Below, piece by piece: positions 47,640-56,352 of a stretch of DNA of 56,711 nt; position 1 is the first letter of the stretch; the number at the start of each line of letters is the position of its first letter. Under the pieces are notes generated by a model. It did not search any database. It saw only the letters and a program-made list of their open reading frames with translations, and was not told where the DNA came from. Source of the stretch: Novosphingobium sp. (GTDB taxonomy: Bacteria > Pseudomonadota > Alphaproteobacteria > Sphingomonadales > Sphingomonadaceae); the NCBI RefSeq assembly GCF_024642085.1, contig NZ_JAHEBV010000017.1:1-56711 (forward strand), read 5' to 3'. The position numbers were made by a program, and so were the translations under genes.

Positions 47640-47819
47640 TCAACCAGTGATCCGGTTGCGCTTCAAGTGGGATCTGCACCTGATTGCCCAAGCTTTCAGC
47701 TGCCCGATCAGGTCATAGAGGTCGGCGCCCGCAGAAGGTTTATCCATGTGTACTCCGCATCCTGACAACAGCAGCAAGGCTGCCCCACCACCAATGATGT
47801 CACGCCGCGCCCAGATCAT
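47640..47819 (-). CDS. Small lipoprotein translationally coupled to recN
   Basis: 59 residues in the gap between recN and ligA. Its ATG (47819-47817) overlaps the recN stop as ATGA. The protein begins MIWARRDIIGGGAALLLLSG followed by Cys-Gly: a twin-Arg-bearing n-region, a hydrophobic core and a perfect lipobox (LLSGC). A 37-residue mature part (DLYDLIGQLKAWAIRCRS) ends basic. I do not recognise the family. The overlap, the clean lipobox and the orientation within the operon support it as a real gene; lack of recognisable homology limits certainty. Confidence 0.65.
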   Translation of the reverse strand: MIWARRDIIGGGAALLLLSGCGVHMDKPSAGADLYDLIGQLKAWAIRCRSHLKRNRITG

Positions 47820-49480
47820 ACCCGCTCAAGCAACCGGTCGGCCTGCGCCCGCGCTTCGGGCGTCACTTCAGCGCCGGACAGCATCCGGGCGATCTCTTCC
47901 TGCCGCCCGCCCGCGTCGAGCAGGTGGACCGAGGTGCGGGTAACGGTGCCTTCGCTCGACTTGGCGATCAAGTAGTGCTGCCCGCCGCGCGCTGCCACCT
48001 GCGGGCTGTGCGTGACGGCGAGCAGCTGCCCGCCATCTGCCAGCCGGGCCAGCCGTTCACCGATCGCGCTGGCAACCGCGCCGCCGACCCCGCGATCGAT
48101 TTCATCGAAGATCACCGTTGCTGCGCCGCCCTGTTCAGCCAGCGCGACTTTTAGCGCCAGGATGAAACGCGACAATTCGCCGCCCGATGCGATCTTGTTG
48201 AGCGGGGCAAAATCCGCGCCGGGGTTGGTGCTGATCAGAAACTCGACCGCATCGATTCCGCTGGCGCCCCAGCGCTCTTCGGGCAGGCGGCGCACCGCGG
48301 TCTGAAAGCGCGCGGCGTCCAGCTTGAGCGGAGCCAGCTCTGCCGCCACGGCCACGTCCAGCCGGGCGGCGGCCTCGCTGCGCTGCACAGACAGCGCCTC
48401 GGCCCCGGCGCGGTACGCATCGCCAGCCTCGCGCGCTGCCACTTCCAGTGCGTCCAGTTCCGCCTCTCCGCCTTCGATCAGGTCAAGCGCGCTGCGCATT
48501 TCGCGCATGGCGTGCGGCAAGTCGTCAACCTGGCACTGGTGCTTGCGGGCAGCGGCGCGCAGTTCGAACAGGCGCGTTTCGATCCGGTCGAGCGCAGCGG
48601 GATCGTGGCTGAGCGCATCGCCGGCGCGCACCAGCTTGTCCTCGGCCTCACCCGCCTCGATCACTGCCCGGTCGAGCGCGGCCAGCGCTTCGGCCAGCAG
48701 GGGATGTTCCGCGGCAATCCGGTCCAGCCTGCGCGCCGCGCTGCGCAAGGATGCCAGCGCCGAATCGGAGCCCGCCCACAGGTGCTGCAGCTCGGCCAGA
48801 TCGCCGGACAGGCGTTCACCCTTTTGCATTGTGGCGCGGGCCTCGGCCAAGTCCTCTTCCTCGCCCTGCACCGGCTCCAGCGCGGTCAGTTCAGCCAGGT
48901 GGGCAAGCAGAAGGTCGCGGTCCGCACCGGCCTGAGCCACGGCGGCCCGCGCCGTATCCAGCGCATCTTCTGCCGCCCGCCAGCAGCGCCAGGCGGCCTC
49001 AACCCCGGCGCTGTCTGCCCCGGCATAACGATCAAGCAGCAGGCGGTGGCCGCGCGGATTGACCAGCCCGCGATCATCGTGCTGGCCGTGCAGTTCAACC
49101 AGATGCGGTGCCAGTTCGCGCAGCAGCGCAGCACCCACCGGCTGATCGTTGATAAAGGCCTTGGACCCGCCATCGGCCCGCAGTCGGCGCTTGATCAGCA
49201 GCGGTTCGCCCGGCTCAACGTCAACCTCAGCCTCGGTCAGAACGCCGCGGATCGGCGGCGGCAGGCGGTCAAACTCAAAACTGGCAGTGACGCTGGCCTG
49301 GTCTTCACCGGCGCGAACCAGCCCGCTGTCAGCCCGGTTGCCCAGCACCAGGCCCAGCGCATCGAGCAGGATCGATTTCCCTGCCCCGGTCTCACCCGTC
49401 AGCACGCCCAGCCCCGACACGAAATCGAGGTCAAGCGCTTCGATCAGCACGATGTTGCGGATGGCCAGTCTAGTGAGCAT
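47816..49480 (-). CDS. recN: DNA repair protein RecN
   Basis: SMC-like ATPase for double-strand break repair. LAIRNIVLIEALDLDF and Walker A GETGAGKS (29-36) open it. The middle is a long coiled coil. The C-terminal half carries the signature region (FAPLNKIASGGELSRFILALK) and Walker B (ATVIFDEIDRGVGG), then LAVTHSPQVAARG. It has 554 residues, as expected. Its stop overlaps the start of a small lipoprotein gene. No LexA box was recognised in the 79 bases upstream. Confidence 0.97.
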   Translation of the reverse strand: MLTRLAIRNIVLIEALDLDFVSGLGVLTGETGAGKSILLDALGLVLGNRADSGLVRAGEDQASVTASFEFDRLPPPIRGVLTEAEVDVEPGEPLLIKRRLRADGGSKAFINDQPVGAALLRELAPHLVELHGQHDDRGLVNPRGHRLLLDRYAGADSAGVEAAWRCWRAAEDALDTARAAVAQAGADRDLLLAHLAELTALEPVQGEEEDLAEARATMQKGERLSGDLAELQHLWAGSDSALASLRSAARRLDRIAAEHPLLAEALAALDRAVIEAGEAEDKLVRAGDALSHDPAALDRIETRLFELRAAARKHQCQVDDLPHAMREMRSALDLIEGGEAELDALEVAAREAGDAYRAGAEALSVQRSEAAARLDVAVAAELAPLKLDAARFQTAVRRLPEERWGASGIDAVEFLISTNPGADFAPLNKIASGGELSRFILALKVALAEQGGAATVIFDEIDRGVGGAVASAIGERLARLADGGQLLAVTHSPQVAARGGQHYLIAKSSEGTVTRTSVHLLDAGGRQEEIARMLSGAEVTPEARAQADRLLERV

Positions 49481-49559
49481 ATCGGATCAGCATGTTCGCG
49501 CGCTGTTCTAGCGAAGCGCGCGCTGCGAGTCACCCGGCTATCGTCGGGGCGCCGCGTGG

Positions 49560-50003
49560 TCAGACAGCCTCGTGTTCCTCGAACGGCGGTTCCGGCGTAA
49601 TCGGATCGGCGAGCGTCGTGCGGTCGAGCATGGCCGCCATCTCGTCACGCAGGGTCAGCATCAGTCCGCGCAGGCGGCATTCCGCCTCGGGCAGGCAGTT
49701 GGCGCATTTTTCATGGGCATTTCGCGCGGCGCAGGGCACCAGGGCAAGGCTGCCGCGGGTCAGGCGGATGATGTCGCCATAGCGAACGTCAACCGGCGCC
49801 AGCGCCAGTTCATAGCCGCCATCGCGCCCCCGATGCGAAACGACCAGCCCTTCGCGGACCATTTCCGACAGGATAACGGTCAGGAACTTGCGCGGAATAT
49901 TCTGCGCCTCGGCGATCGCATCCAGCCTGACCGGCCCTTGCCGCCAGGTATCGGCAAGATGCTGCAGGGCGCGAATGGTATAGCGGGTCTTCTGGGAAAG
50001 CAT
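49560..50003 (-). CDS. Rrf2-family transcriptional regulator with four-Cys motif
   Basis: 147 residues. The winged helix at the N terminus has TRYTIRALQHLAD, IPRKFLTVILSEMVREGLV and HRGRDGGYELA. Cys91, Cys100, Cys103 and Cys109 (CAARNAHEKCANC, then EAEC) could hold an iron-sulfur cluster, as in IscR, NsrR or RsrR; the spacing differs from IscR, so the ligand set and signal (Fe-S status, nitric oxide, redox) are uncertain. It sits between bamD (79 bases) and recN (79 bases), all on the minus strand. No isc or suf genes are in the window. Confidence 0.9.
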   Translation of the reverse strand: MLSQKTRYTIRALQHLADTWRQGPVRLDAIAEAQNIPRKFLTVILSEMVREGLVVSHRGRDGGYELALAPVDVRYGDIIRLTRGSLALVPCAARNAHEKCANCLPEAECRLRGLMLTLRDEMAAMLDRTTLADPITPEPPFEEHEAV

Positions 50004-50082
50004 GGACGCGCAGTATCAGCGCCTGCCTGAACCGAATGTCAACCGGGTGAGTAGAAAACGCCTTTTACCACGGTGCGGCTGA

Positions 50083-50892
50083 TCAGATCGCCTTGGTATC
50101 GGGCGCGTGCTTGTTCATCAGGGCAAAGGCTTTCTTGTACCATTCGCTACCTGGATAGTTGCTGCCCAGCACCGCAGCCGATTTCTGCGCTTCTTCCGGA
50201 ATGCCCAGCGCAAGGTTGGTTTCTACCAGCCGGAACAGCGCCTCGGGCGTGTGGCTGGTGGTCTGGTAACCTTCGATCACGTTGCGGAACCGCGCATTCG
50301 CAGCCAGCCACCGGCCGGCCCGCTCGTAATAGCGGCCAATATCCATTTCCTTGCCCGCCAGGTGATCGTTGACCAGGTCCAGCTTGATCCGGGCATCATC
50401 GGCATAGCGCGTGGCGGGATAGCGGCGGACCAATTCGGTCAGCGCATCCTTGGCCAGCAGGGTGTTCTTCTGGTCGCGCGCAACGTCGCTGATCTGTTCG
50501 TAATAGCTGAGCGCGATCAGGTAATAGGCATAGGGCGCATCGCGGTTGCCGGGATGGATCGACAGGAAGCGCTGCGATGCCTGGATCGACTTGGTGTAAT
50601 CGCGCGCCGCGTAATAGGAAAACGCGCTCATCAACTGGGCACGGCGGGCCCAGGGCGAATAGGGATGCTGGCGCTCAACCTCGTCGAACAGGGCGGCGGC
50701 GGTCTTGGTATCGCCGGCGTCCAGCTTGTTCTTGGCGGCCGTGTAAAGTGTGTCCACGTCGCGCGCGACAAAGGCGGTATCACGCGCCTTGCCGCCCCGC
50801 CCGGCACAGCCCGCCGTCAGCACCACGGCCGCTCCTGCGGCGGCAAGCAGGACAAGTTTCAGGGGCGAACGGGCGGTGTTACGGGCGATCAT
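50083..50892 (-). CDS. bamD: Outer-membrane assembly lipoprotein BamD
   Basis: Part of the BAM complex that inserts beta-barrels into the outer membrane. The signal peptide ends in the lipobox LTAGC (Cys29). TPR repeats follow: TLYTAAKNKLDAGDTKTAAALF, FDEVERQHPYSPWARRAQLM and FLSIHPGNRDAPYAYYLIAL. It has 269 residues, typical of alphaproteobacterial BamD. The order bamD-(rrf2)-recN-ligA matches the usual alphaproteobacterial cluster, with rrf2 and a small lipoprotein inserted here. Confidence 0.95.
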   Translation of the reverse strand: MIARNTARSPLKLVLLAAAGAAVVLTAGCAGRGGKARDTAFVARDVDTLYTAAKNKLDAGDTKTAAALFDEVERQHPYSPWARRAQLMSAFSYYAARDYTKSIQASQRFLSIHPGNRDAPYAYYLIALSYYEQISDVARDQKNTLLAKDALTELVRRYPATRYADDARIKLDLVNDHLAGKEMDIGRYYERAGRWLAANARFRNVIEGYQTTSHTPEALFRLVETNLALGIPEEAQKSAAVLGSNYPGSEWYKKAFALMNKHAPDTKAI

Positions 50893-51013
50893 GGGCCAAG
50901 CCTATAGCCAGAGGCTTGCTGAACGCCAAGTGAAAGACTGTGGGCAAGTGGGAAGCACGCACGGCCGCGCCCCACTTAACCAAAGTTTCAGCCGATGCTG
51001 CCACAAGGCGGCC

Positions 51014-52153
51014 ATGGCGGGGAAATATCTGCAGCGTCTGTGGCGGTTTATCGATCCTGTTGTCGATCCGGCGGTCCATGACGAATACGTCATTTCGGCG
51101 GCTCATCAGGTACAACTTCGCTCGCGGCTGCTGTTTGCAGCCCTGTTCCTTACCACGCCGACCGCTGCCCTTGTGGCGAGTCCCGGTGCGTCCATCTTCA
51201 CCCGGATCGGCGCACCTGCGGTGATGGCGCTGACGTGTCTGGCCGGGTTCATCAGCACGAGCCGCGAAATCCGCCGCCAATCAAGCAGTCGCCGGTCGCT
51301 GCACCTGCTCCGCAACGCCACCTGTGCATCCAGCCTGATTGCCGTGATGTGCAGTTCTTGGTGCGTGTACAGCTGGTTTGGCGCCGATTCCGGCGAACGG
51401 ATATATTATCCGTTGATCGTCGCCATGGGCGCATTTTCAACGGCCTTCTGCCTGTCAGCGATCAAATCGGGAGCCCGCGCAGCGATCCTGATCAACATCG
51501 TGCCGATGATAGTGCTGATGGTCGGCTCCGGAAGCCGGCTCGACCTGGCAGCGGCCGTCAGCCTGGGCCTTGCCGCGCTGTTTCAGTTGCACATGATCGG
51601 CGAACATCAACGCGACATCGTTCGCCTTCTGACGCTGCAAAACCAGTCGCGGGAACTGGCCCGGATCGATCCCTTGACCGGCCTGCTCAACCGGCGCGCA
51701 TTGCTTGACCATGCCCTGGCGCTGGGATCGGAAACGCGGCTGCGGCTCATGCTGATCGATATCGACCACTTCAAGGCGATCAACGACGGCCATGGCCATG
51801 ATACCGGTGATGCGGTGCTGGTCATGGTGGCCGAGCTTTTGGCCCGTCGCGCTGAAATACGTGCCAGCGTTGCCCGGATCGGCGGGGAAGAGTTTGCCAT
51901 TTTGGGCAGCTGCGCGGAACTTCCTGCAGCCCTTGCCCTGGGTCTGCTCAACGATATCCGGACAGCTGATATGCCCCACGCCAGACAGGTCACGGTCAGT
52001 CTGGGCCTGGCCGATGGCCCTTGCACCAGCGAGGCGGATTGGCGAACCTTGTTCAACCTTGCCGACGCTGCGCTTTACAAGGCCAAGCAATCGGGCCGAA
52101 ACCGGATGGTGCAATCCGTGCCCGATCCCGCCGCGATCGAAGTCGCGGCCTGA
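51014..52153 (+). CDS. Membrane diguanylate cyclase (GGDEF)
   Basis: 379 residues. Five or six membrane helices (about 38-190) form an uncharacterised sensor. The GGDEF domain (about 212-370) has DPLTGLLNRRAL, LIDIDHFKAINDGHGH (metal Asp249/251) and the active-site GGEEF at 290-294 (RIGGEEFAIL). An RxxD inhibitory site is not seen at the usual place before it (RASV), so product inhibition may be missing. Expected to make cyclic di-GMP; the signal is unknown. ATG 51014 has AAGGCGG upstream; earlier in-frame starts overlap the divergent bamD gene. Confidence 0.92.
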   Translation: MAGKYLQRLWRFIDPVVDPAVHDEYVISAAHQVQLRSRLLFAALFLTTPTAALVASPGASIFTRIGAPAVMALTCLAGFISTSREIRRQSSSRRSLHLLRNATCASSLIAVMCSSWCVYSWFGADSGERIYYPLIVAMGAFSTAFCLSAIKSGARAAILINIVPMIVLMVGSGSRLDLAAAVSLGLAALFQLHMIGEHQRDIVRLLTLQNQSRELARIDPLTGLLNRRALLDHALALGSETRLRLMLIDIDHFKAINDGHGHDTGDAVLVMVAELLARRAEIRASVARIGGEEFAILGSCAELPAALALGLLNDIRTADMPHARQVTVSLGLADGPCTSEADWRTLFNLADAALYKAKQSGRNRMVQSVPDPAAIEVAA

Positions 52154-52186
52154 TCCCGGCACGAACCGCGGCAGATGCGCACAGTA

Positions 52187-52216
52187 AAGGGGCGGCACCT
52201 TGCGGCGCCGCCCCTT
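52187..52216. terminator. Bidirectional terminator hairpin
   Basis: AAGGGGCGGC (52187-52196) pairs with GCCGCCCCTT (52207-52216) over ten bases, loop ACCTTGCGGC, between the convergent cyclase and TonB-receptor genes. Confidence 0.65.
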
Positions 52217-52240
52217 CGCTTGTCAGCGGTGGCAGGAAGA

Positions 52241-55200
52241 TCAGAACTTGAAGCTGGCGCCGGCGCGGAACTGACGCCCGATCAGCCCGGCATAGTGCCA
52301 GGTGGTCAGGAAGTTCGGTGCGCTGGCATAAGCCGCCGGAGCGATCGGGGCCCGAACATCGAACAGGTTCTTGACGTTGAGCCAGAACTGGAAGTTTTCG
52401 TTCGGGCTGATGGTGATGTTCATGTCGTTGTTGATGAACGGACGCACATAACAGAACGCTTCGTATCCGGGAGCGGACGAAGGCACCTTGTAAAGGTTCG
52501 CAGTGCAATCGGTCGTGTACGGCGCACCCGGAGGTCCTCCCTGCTGATCGGTCGAAACTTCCTTGATGCGGCCGACGTAATAGGTGGTCAGGCTGACCGC
52601 CACTTTGCCCACGTCCAGCGTGTTCTGCCAGTTGCCGCGCCAGTTGGGCGTGCCGTTGCCCGATGAAAGATCGTAAGGCCCAAGCGTACCGGCATACTTC
52701 TGCACGCCATTGGAGACGTGAAGGTCGTACTGGATGACGTGGGTGACTTCGATCTTGCTGGTGAAGCGGACACTGTCCGACAGATCCAGCTTGGCCGTGG
52801 CCGAAACATCGATGCCTGAAGTGAGCGCGTAGTTGGCATTCACATAGGGCACGTTGATGATCAGCACGCGCGGCAGCGCGTTGGGGAACAGCGGATCGGC
52901 ACCGTCAACCAGGTTGACCGAATAGCCGGGGCCAACTGCCGCAACCGCAGACTGCGCCGCAACCAGGTTGGTTTGCGAATAGTATGCCGCAACCGCCTGG
53001 CTGACCAGCGGACCTGCCACGATCAAGTCCGACTTCTTGACGTTGTAATAGTCCGCCGTGAGGCTGAACCACCGGGTCGGCTGAAAGATCATGCCGGCCG
53101 TGAAGCTGCGTGACTTTTCCGGCTTGAGATCGGGGTTGCCCGCCACGCCGCGGCCCAGCGAATACTGGAGGTTGTATGGGTTGCCGCCGCTGACGCAGGC
53201 CCCGGTTCCATTGGCCGATCCGCCATGCAGCGCACAGAATGCGCCGGGAGGCGTGGTGGTGACAAAGCCGGCGTACTGGCTGCGCGGACCGCTTTCGGCA
53301 AAGGTCGGCGCACGGAAGCCTTGCGAATAAGTGCCGCGCAAGGCCAGTTCGCGGACCGGGGTGAACTTGACCCCGACCTTGGGCGAGAAGTGGCTGAACC
53401 CTTCCGAATAGTGATCGTAGCGGCCCGATACGTTGACATCGAGGCTTTCGAGGATCGGTGCATCAAGCTCGGCGAAGGCGGCCGATACGGTGTGGCTGCC
53501 AAACGCCGATGCCGTGGTCAGGCCGTAGGTGTCGAGCGCGGCGTTCTGGTTGTTGTTTTCCAGCATCTCGTGACGGATCTGACCGCCAAAGGCGAGCTGC
53601 AACGGGCCGCCTGGCAATTGCGCCAGGGTTCCGGCAACCGAAGCGTCCGCGCCGTACATCAGCGAATGCGATGGCGTGCGCTTGTCCGGTGCAAGCGCAT
53701 CAAGCGTTGCCCGGCTGTTCAGCTGCGGGTTGACGAAATTGTAGGCGCCGGTGTTGATCGTCCGGCTCAGCGCCGCAATGTTCAGCAGGCCGTGCTGGAC
53801 CAGCGTCAGGTTGTCGCGCGCCCAGACGCCTTCGACGCGCCAGTTCCAGTTGTCGCTCAGCTTGCCGTTAAGCCCGGCAGAGAAGCGGTACACCTCGTTG
53901 GTGCGATCGCTGCCGGCCGGAATGTCGGAAAACAGGTAGTAGATGCGCGCCGCGCCGTTGGCCGGATCGGCCGCATAAGCCGCAGCATAGGGGTTGTTCG
54001 GATTAAGCCGGCGGTTGGGATCGGTCGCGCAGTTTATGCCGGCGGCGCAGATGTAGACCGGCAGGACGATGCCCGGGTTGCTCGATGCGAGCAGCGGGTT
54101 GGCGCCGAACGGCTGGGTCTGGCGGATCGCGGCAGGGATACCCTTGATGCTGACATAGCTGCGGCTGTAGCTGCCCGTCAGATAGCCTTCGATATCATCG
54201 CTGACCCGCACGCTGAGCCGGCCGTTGAGCGCATAGCGCTCCTGCAGCGGCTGCAGCTGGCGGTACATGTCGGTGAGGTCGTACTTGCAGCCCGTGCCGG
54301 TGCTGACCGTAAAAGTGCCGCGGGTGCAGTTGGCCAGGCCCAGCGCGGTGTACTGCGCCGTTTGCGGGGCGCCGGTCGCTCCGCTGAGCGGGTTGTTGAG
54401 GTCGTTCTGGCGAACCCGTCCGACATAGGCGGTCGGCACGTTGGTGGTCAGCGAGCTGTCGGCCGAATTGTTGTCGTTTCCGCCTATCGAGCTCAGGTCC
54501 TGGGTGTTGTACGGGAACCCGCGGCTGTTGCTGGAGACACGGCCGTCCCACTGGTATTCGCCGTTAAGGTAGAAGTTGAAGCCTTTTTCCGCATAGTCGC
54601 CCAGGCCCACGGTCAGATCGGCGCGGCGGTGGCCCGCATCGCCGCGGCCGGCAACGCCGCCCTCAACCGTGCCGGCAACCCCGGTGAACTGCTTCTTGAG
54701 GATCAGGTTGACCACGCCGCCGATCGCATCGGCACCATAGGTCGACGAGGCGCCGTCCTTCAGCACTTCGACCCGCTCAACCAGGCTGAAGGGCAGCGAG
54801 TTCAGGTCGACATAGGCGTTGTGCCCGTCATCGTTGATCGGAAAGTTGGTCGACCGCAGCCCGTCGACCAGCACCAGGGTCGAGGACACGCCCAGCCCGC
54901 GCAGCGACACGGCCGAGCCGCCGGCCGAAAAGCCCGTCTGGAAGCCCGTGCCGATCGACCCGGCACTGTCGGCCGAGACCGAGCGGATCGCATCGGCCAC
55001 GGTCGAAATCCCGGCCTTCTGCAGGCTCTCTGCCGTCAGCACGCTGACCGGCGAAGGGGTTTCGGTATCGGTCCGGCGCAGCAGCGATCCGGTCACCACG
55101 ATCTGCTGCTCACTCTCGGTGGCGGTGTCGTCGGTGCTTGTGCTGGTCGTCGCCGATCCGGCAGTTTGCGCCAGAGCCGGCGTGGCCATGCTGGCCAGCG

Positions 55201-55258
55201 CAAGAACCGTGCAGGCGGCGCCGCGCCGCATCGCGGCTGCGAATTGAATCGTGTTCAT
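52241..55258 (-). CDS. TonB-dependent receptor
   Basis: About 1005 residues. Signal peptide (ACTVLALASMATPALAQ) and a TonB box (EQQIVVTGSLL). The plug domain has SLRGLGVSSTLVLVDGLR, LNSLPFSLVERVEVLKDGA and YGADAIGGVVNLILKK. The 22-strand barrel ends IGRQFRAGASFKF with terminal Phe. Size and the GVSSTLVLVDGLR-type plug fit the large sphingomonad receptors thought to import plant or aromatic compounds or peptides; the ligand is unknown. ATG 55258 has AGGAGG about 11 bases upstream; longer starts are not supported. Confidence 0.93.
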   Translation of the reverse strand: MNTIQFAAAMRRGAACTVLALASMATPALAQTAGSATTSTSTDDTATESEQQIVVTGSLLRRTDTETPSPVSVLTAESLQKAGISTVADAIRSVSADSAGSIGTGFQTGFSAGGSAVSLRGLGVSSTLVLVDGLRSTNFPINDDGHNAYVDLNSLPFSLVERVEVLKDGASSTYGADAIGGVVNLILKKQFTGVAGTVEGGVAGRGDAGHRRADLTVGLGDYAEKGFNFYLNGEYQWDGRVSSNSRGFPYNTQDLSSIGGNDNNSADSSLTTNVPTAYVGRVRQNDLNNPLSGATGAPQTAQYTALGLANCTRGTFTVSTGTGCKYDLTDMYRQLQPLQERYALNGRLSVRVSDDIEGYLTGSYSRSYVSIKGIPAAIRQTQPFGANPLLASSNPGIVLPVYICAAGINCATDPNRRLNPNNPYAAAYAADPANGAARIYYLFSDIPAGSDRTNEVYRFSAGLNGKLSDNWNWRVEGVWARDNLTLVQHGLLNIAALSRTINTGAYNFVNPQLNSRATLDALAPDKRTPSHSLMYGADASVAGTLAQLPGGPLQLAFGGQIRHEMLENNNQNAALDTYGLTTASAFGSHTVSAAFAELDAPILESLDVNVSGRYDHYSEGFSHFSPKVGVKFTPVRELALRGTYSQGFRAPTFAESGPRSQYAGFVTTTPPGAFCALHGGSANGTGACVSGGNPYNLQYSLGRGVAGNPDLKPEKSRSFTAGMIFQPTRWFSLTADYYNVKKSDLIVAGPLVSQAVAAYYSQTNLVAAQSAVAAVGPGYSVNLVDGADPLFPNALPRVLIINVPYVNANYALTSGIDVSATAKLDLSDSVRFTSKIEVTHVIQYDLHVSNGVQKYAGTLGPYDLSSGNGTPNWRGNWQNTLDVGKVAVSLTTYYVGRIKEVSTDQQGGPPGAPYTTDCTANLYKVPSSAPGYEAFCYVRPFINNDMNITISPNENFQFWLNVKNLFDVRAPIAPAAYASAPNFLTTWHYAGLIGRQFRAGASFKF

Positions 55259-55518
55259 CTGGAAAAAGCCCTCCTGGTGCATCGAACGCGGGCGGTCCCT
55301 TCCCCAGGGTGCGGCGCTGAAGCTGCGCGTGTTTTGCCTAGGTAACACGGCTTGTGTAAAGTCCCTTCCGGCGCCCTGCCCATGCCGTTGGTCGAATTGT
55401 GTCGCCGCTGTGTCCCAATTGTCGCAGCCTGGCTGCCCCCGCGCCGCGCTGTCCTACAGACCCGGCCCCGTGGCATAACCTTATTCCCCCACCCACTTCC
55501 CCACGGATCCGCCTGCCC

Positions 55519-56280
55519 ATGACCATCGACAAACGCCGCGCGGCCCCGCGCCCCGGCCAGCTTCCCGCCTTCACCCCCGTCCCCCGCCAGTGCCAGCGCC
55601 ATGACGGCTGGACCGCGCAGCGCCAGCGCCAGTTCATCGAGGCACTGGCCGATACCGGCAGTGTCAAGGCCGCCGCCCACCGCGTCAACATGACGCCCGA
55701 AGGCGCGTATCACTTGCGCCGCCATCCCCATGGCGCCAGCTTTCGCGCCGCGTGGGAGGCCGCGCTGGCCCTTGGCGTCCAGCAGCTGGAGGATATCGCG
55801 ATGGAACGCGCGCTCCGCGGCACCGAAGTGCCGGTCTATTCCTATGGCAAGCTGGTCGGCAGCCGTATGGTCCACAACGACCGGCTGCTGATGTTCCTGC
55901 TGCGCAACCGCGCCCCCACCCGCTTTGCCGCCGATGGCCGGGTCACGGCCCGGCGCTCGGCGCTGAACGACCCGGCCGAGGCCAACCGCCTCTCGCGCCT
56001 CAAGAAACAGTGGCGCCAGGAATGGGACGAGGAGCGCCGCGCCGAGGACGCGCAGCAGGACGCCGATGTCTATGCCGAGATCGACGCCAAGCTGGATGCC
56101 ATGCGCGCCGGACACCTGGCCGGCATGACCCGCCGCACCCGCGCCCTGTATGATGCCTACTGCGCCGCCCTGGCCGAAGACCGGGCCGCCGGCCGCTGCA
56201 GCTGGAACGAGGATGACGACTGCGGCGATGATACCCCGTCCCTTGGCGGGATTACCTACGCGCCAGAAGCAGACCCTTGA
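55519..56280 (+). CDS. Hypothetical protein with HTH-like N-terminal region
   Basis: 253 residues from ATG 55519. The N-terminal third (RQRQFIEALADTGSVKAAAHRVNMTPEGAYHLRRHP) reads as a helix-turn-helix of the kind found in terminase small subunits and related regulators. The rest is charged and helical (LSRLKKQWRQEWDEERRAEDAQQDADVYAEID). No phage gene is near. An in-frame start 120 bases earlier gives a Pro/Cys-rich extension that looks non-coding. I do not know its function; DNA binding is a guess from the HTH pattern. Confidence 0.75.
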   Translation: MTIDKRRAAPRPGQLPAFTPVPRQCQRHDGWTAQRQRQFIEALADTGSVKAAAHRVNMTPEGAYHLRRHPHGASFRAAWEAALALGVQQLEDIAMERALRGTEVPVYSYGKLVGSRMVHNDRLLMFLLRNRAPTRFAADGRVTARRSALNDPAEANRLSRLKKQWRQEWDEERRAEDAQQDADVYAEIDAKLDAMRAGHLAGMTRRTRALYDAYCAALAEDRAAGRCSWNEDDDCGDDTPSLGGITYAPEADP

Positions 56281-56352
56281 TCCTGCCCCCGCCCCCCGTG
56301 TAAGCAATGCAAAACGGTCGCTTATCTGGAAATAACGGGGGCCGTGCTGTTC

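Noticed and set aside
53225..55345. Plus-strand open frame of about 700 codons across the TonB receptor
   Set aside because: Antisense to a clearly recognised receptor with signal peptide, plug and barrel; its own product is Arg/Ala/Gly-rich without motifs.
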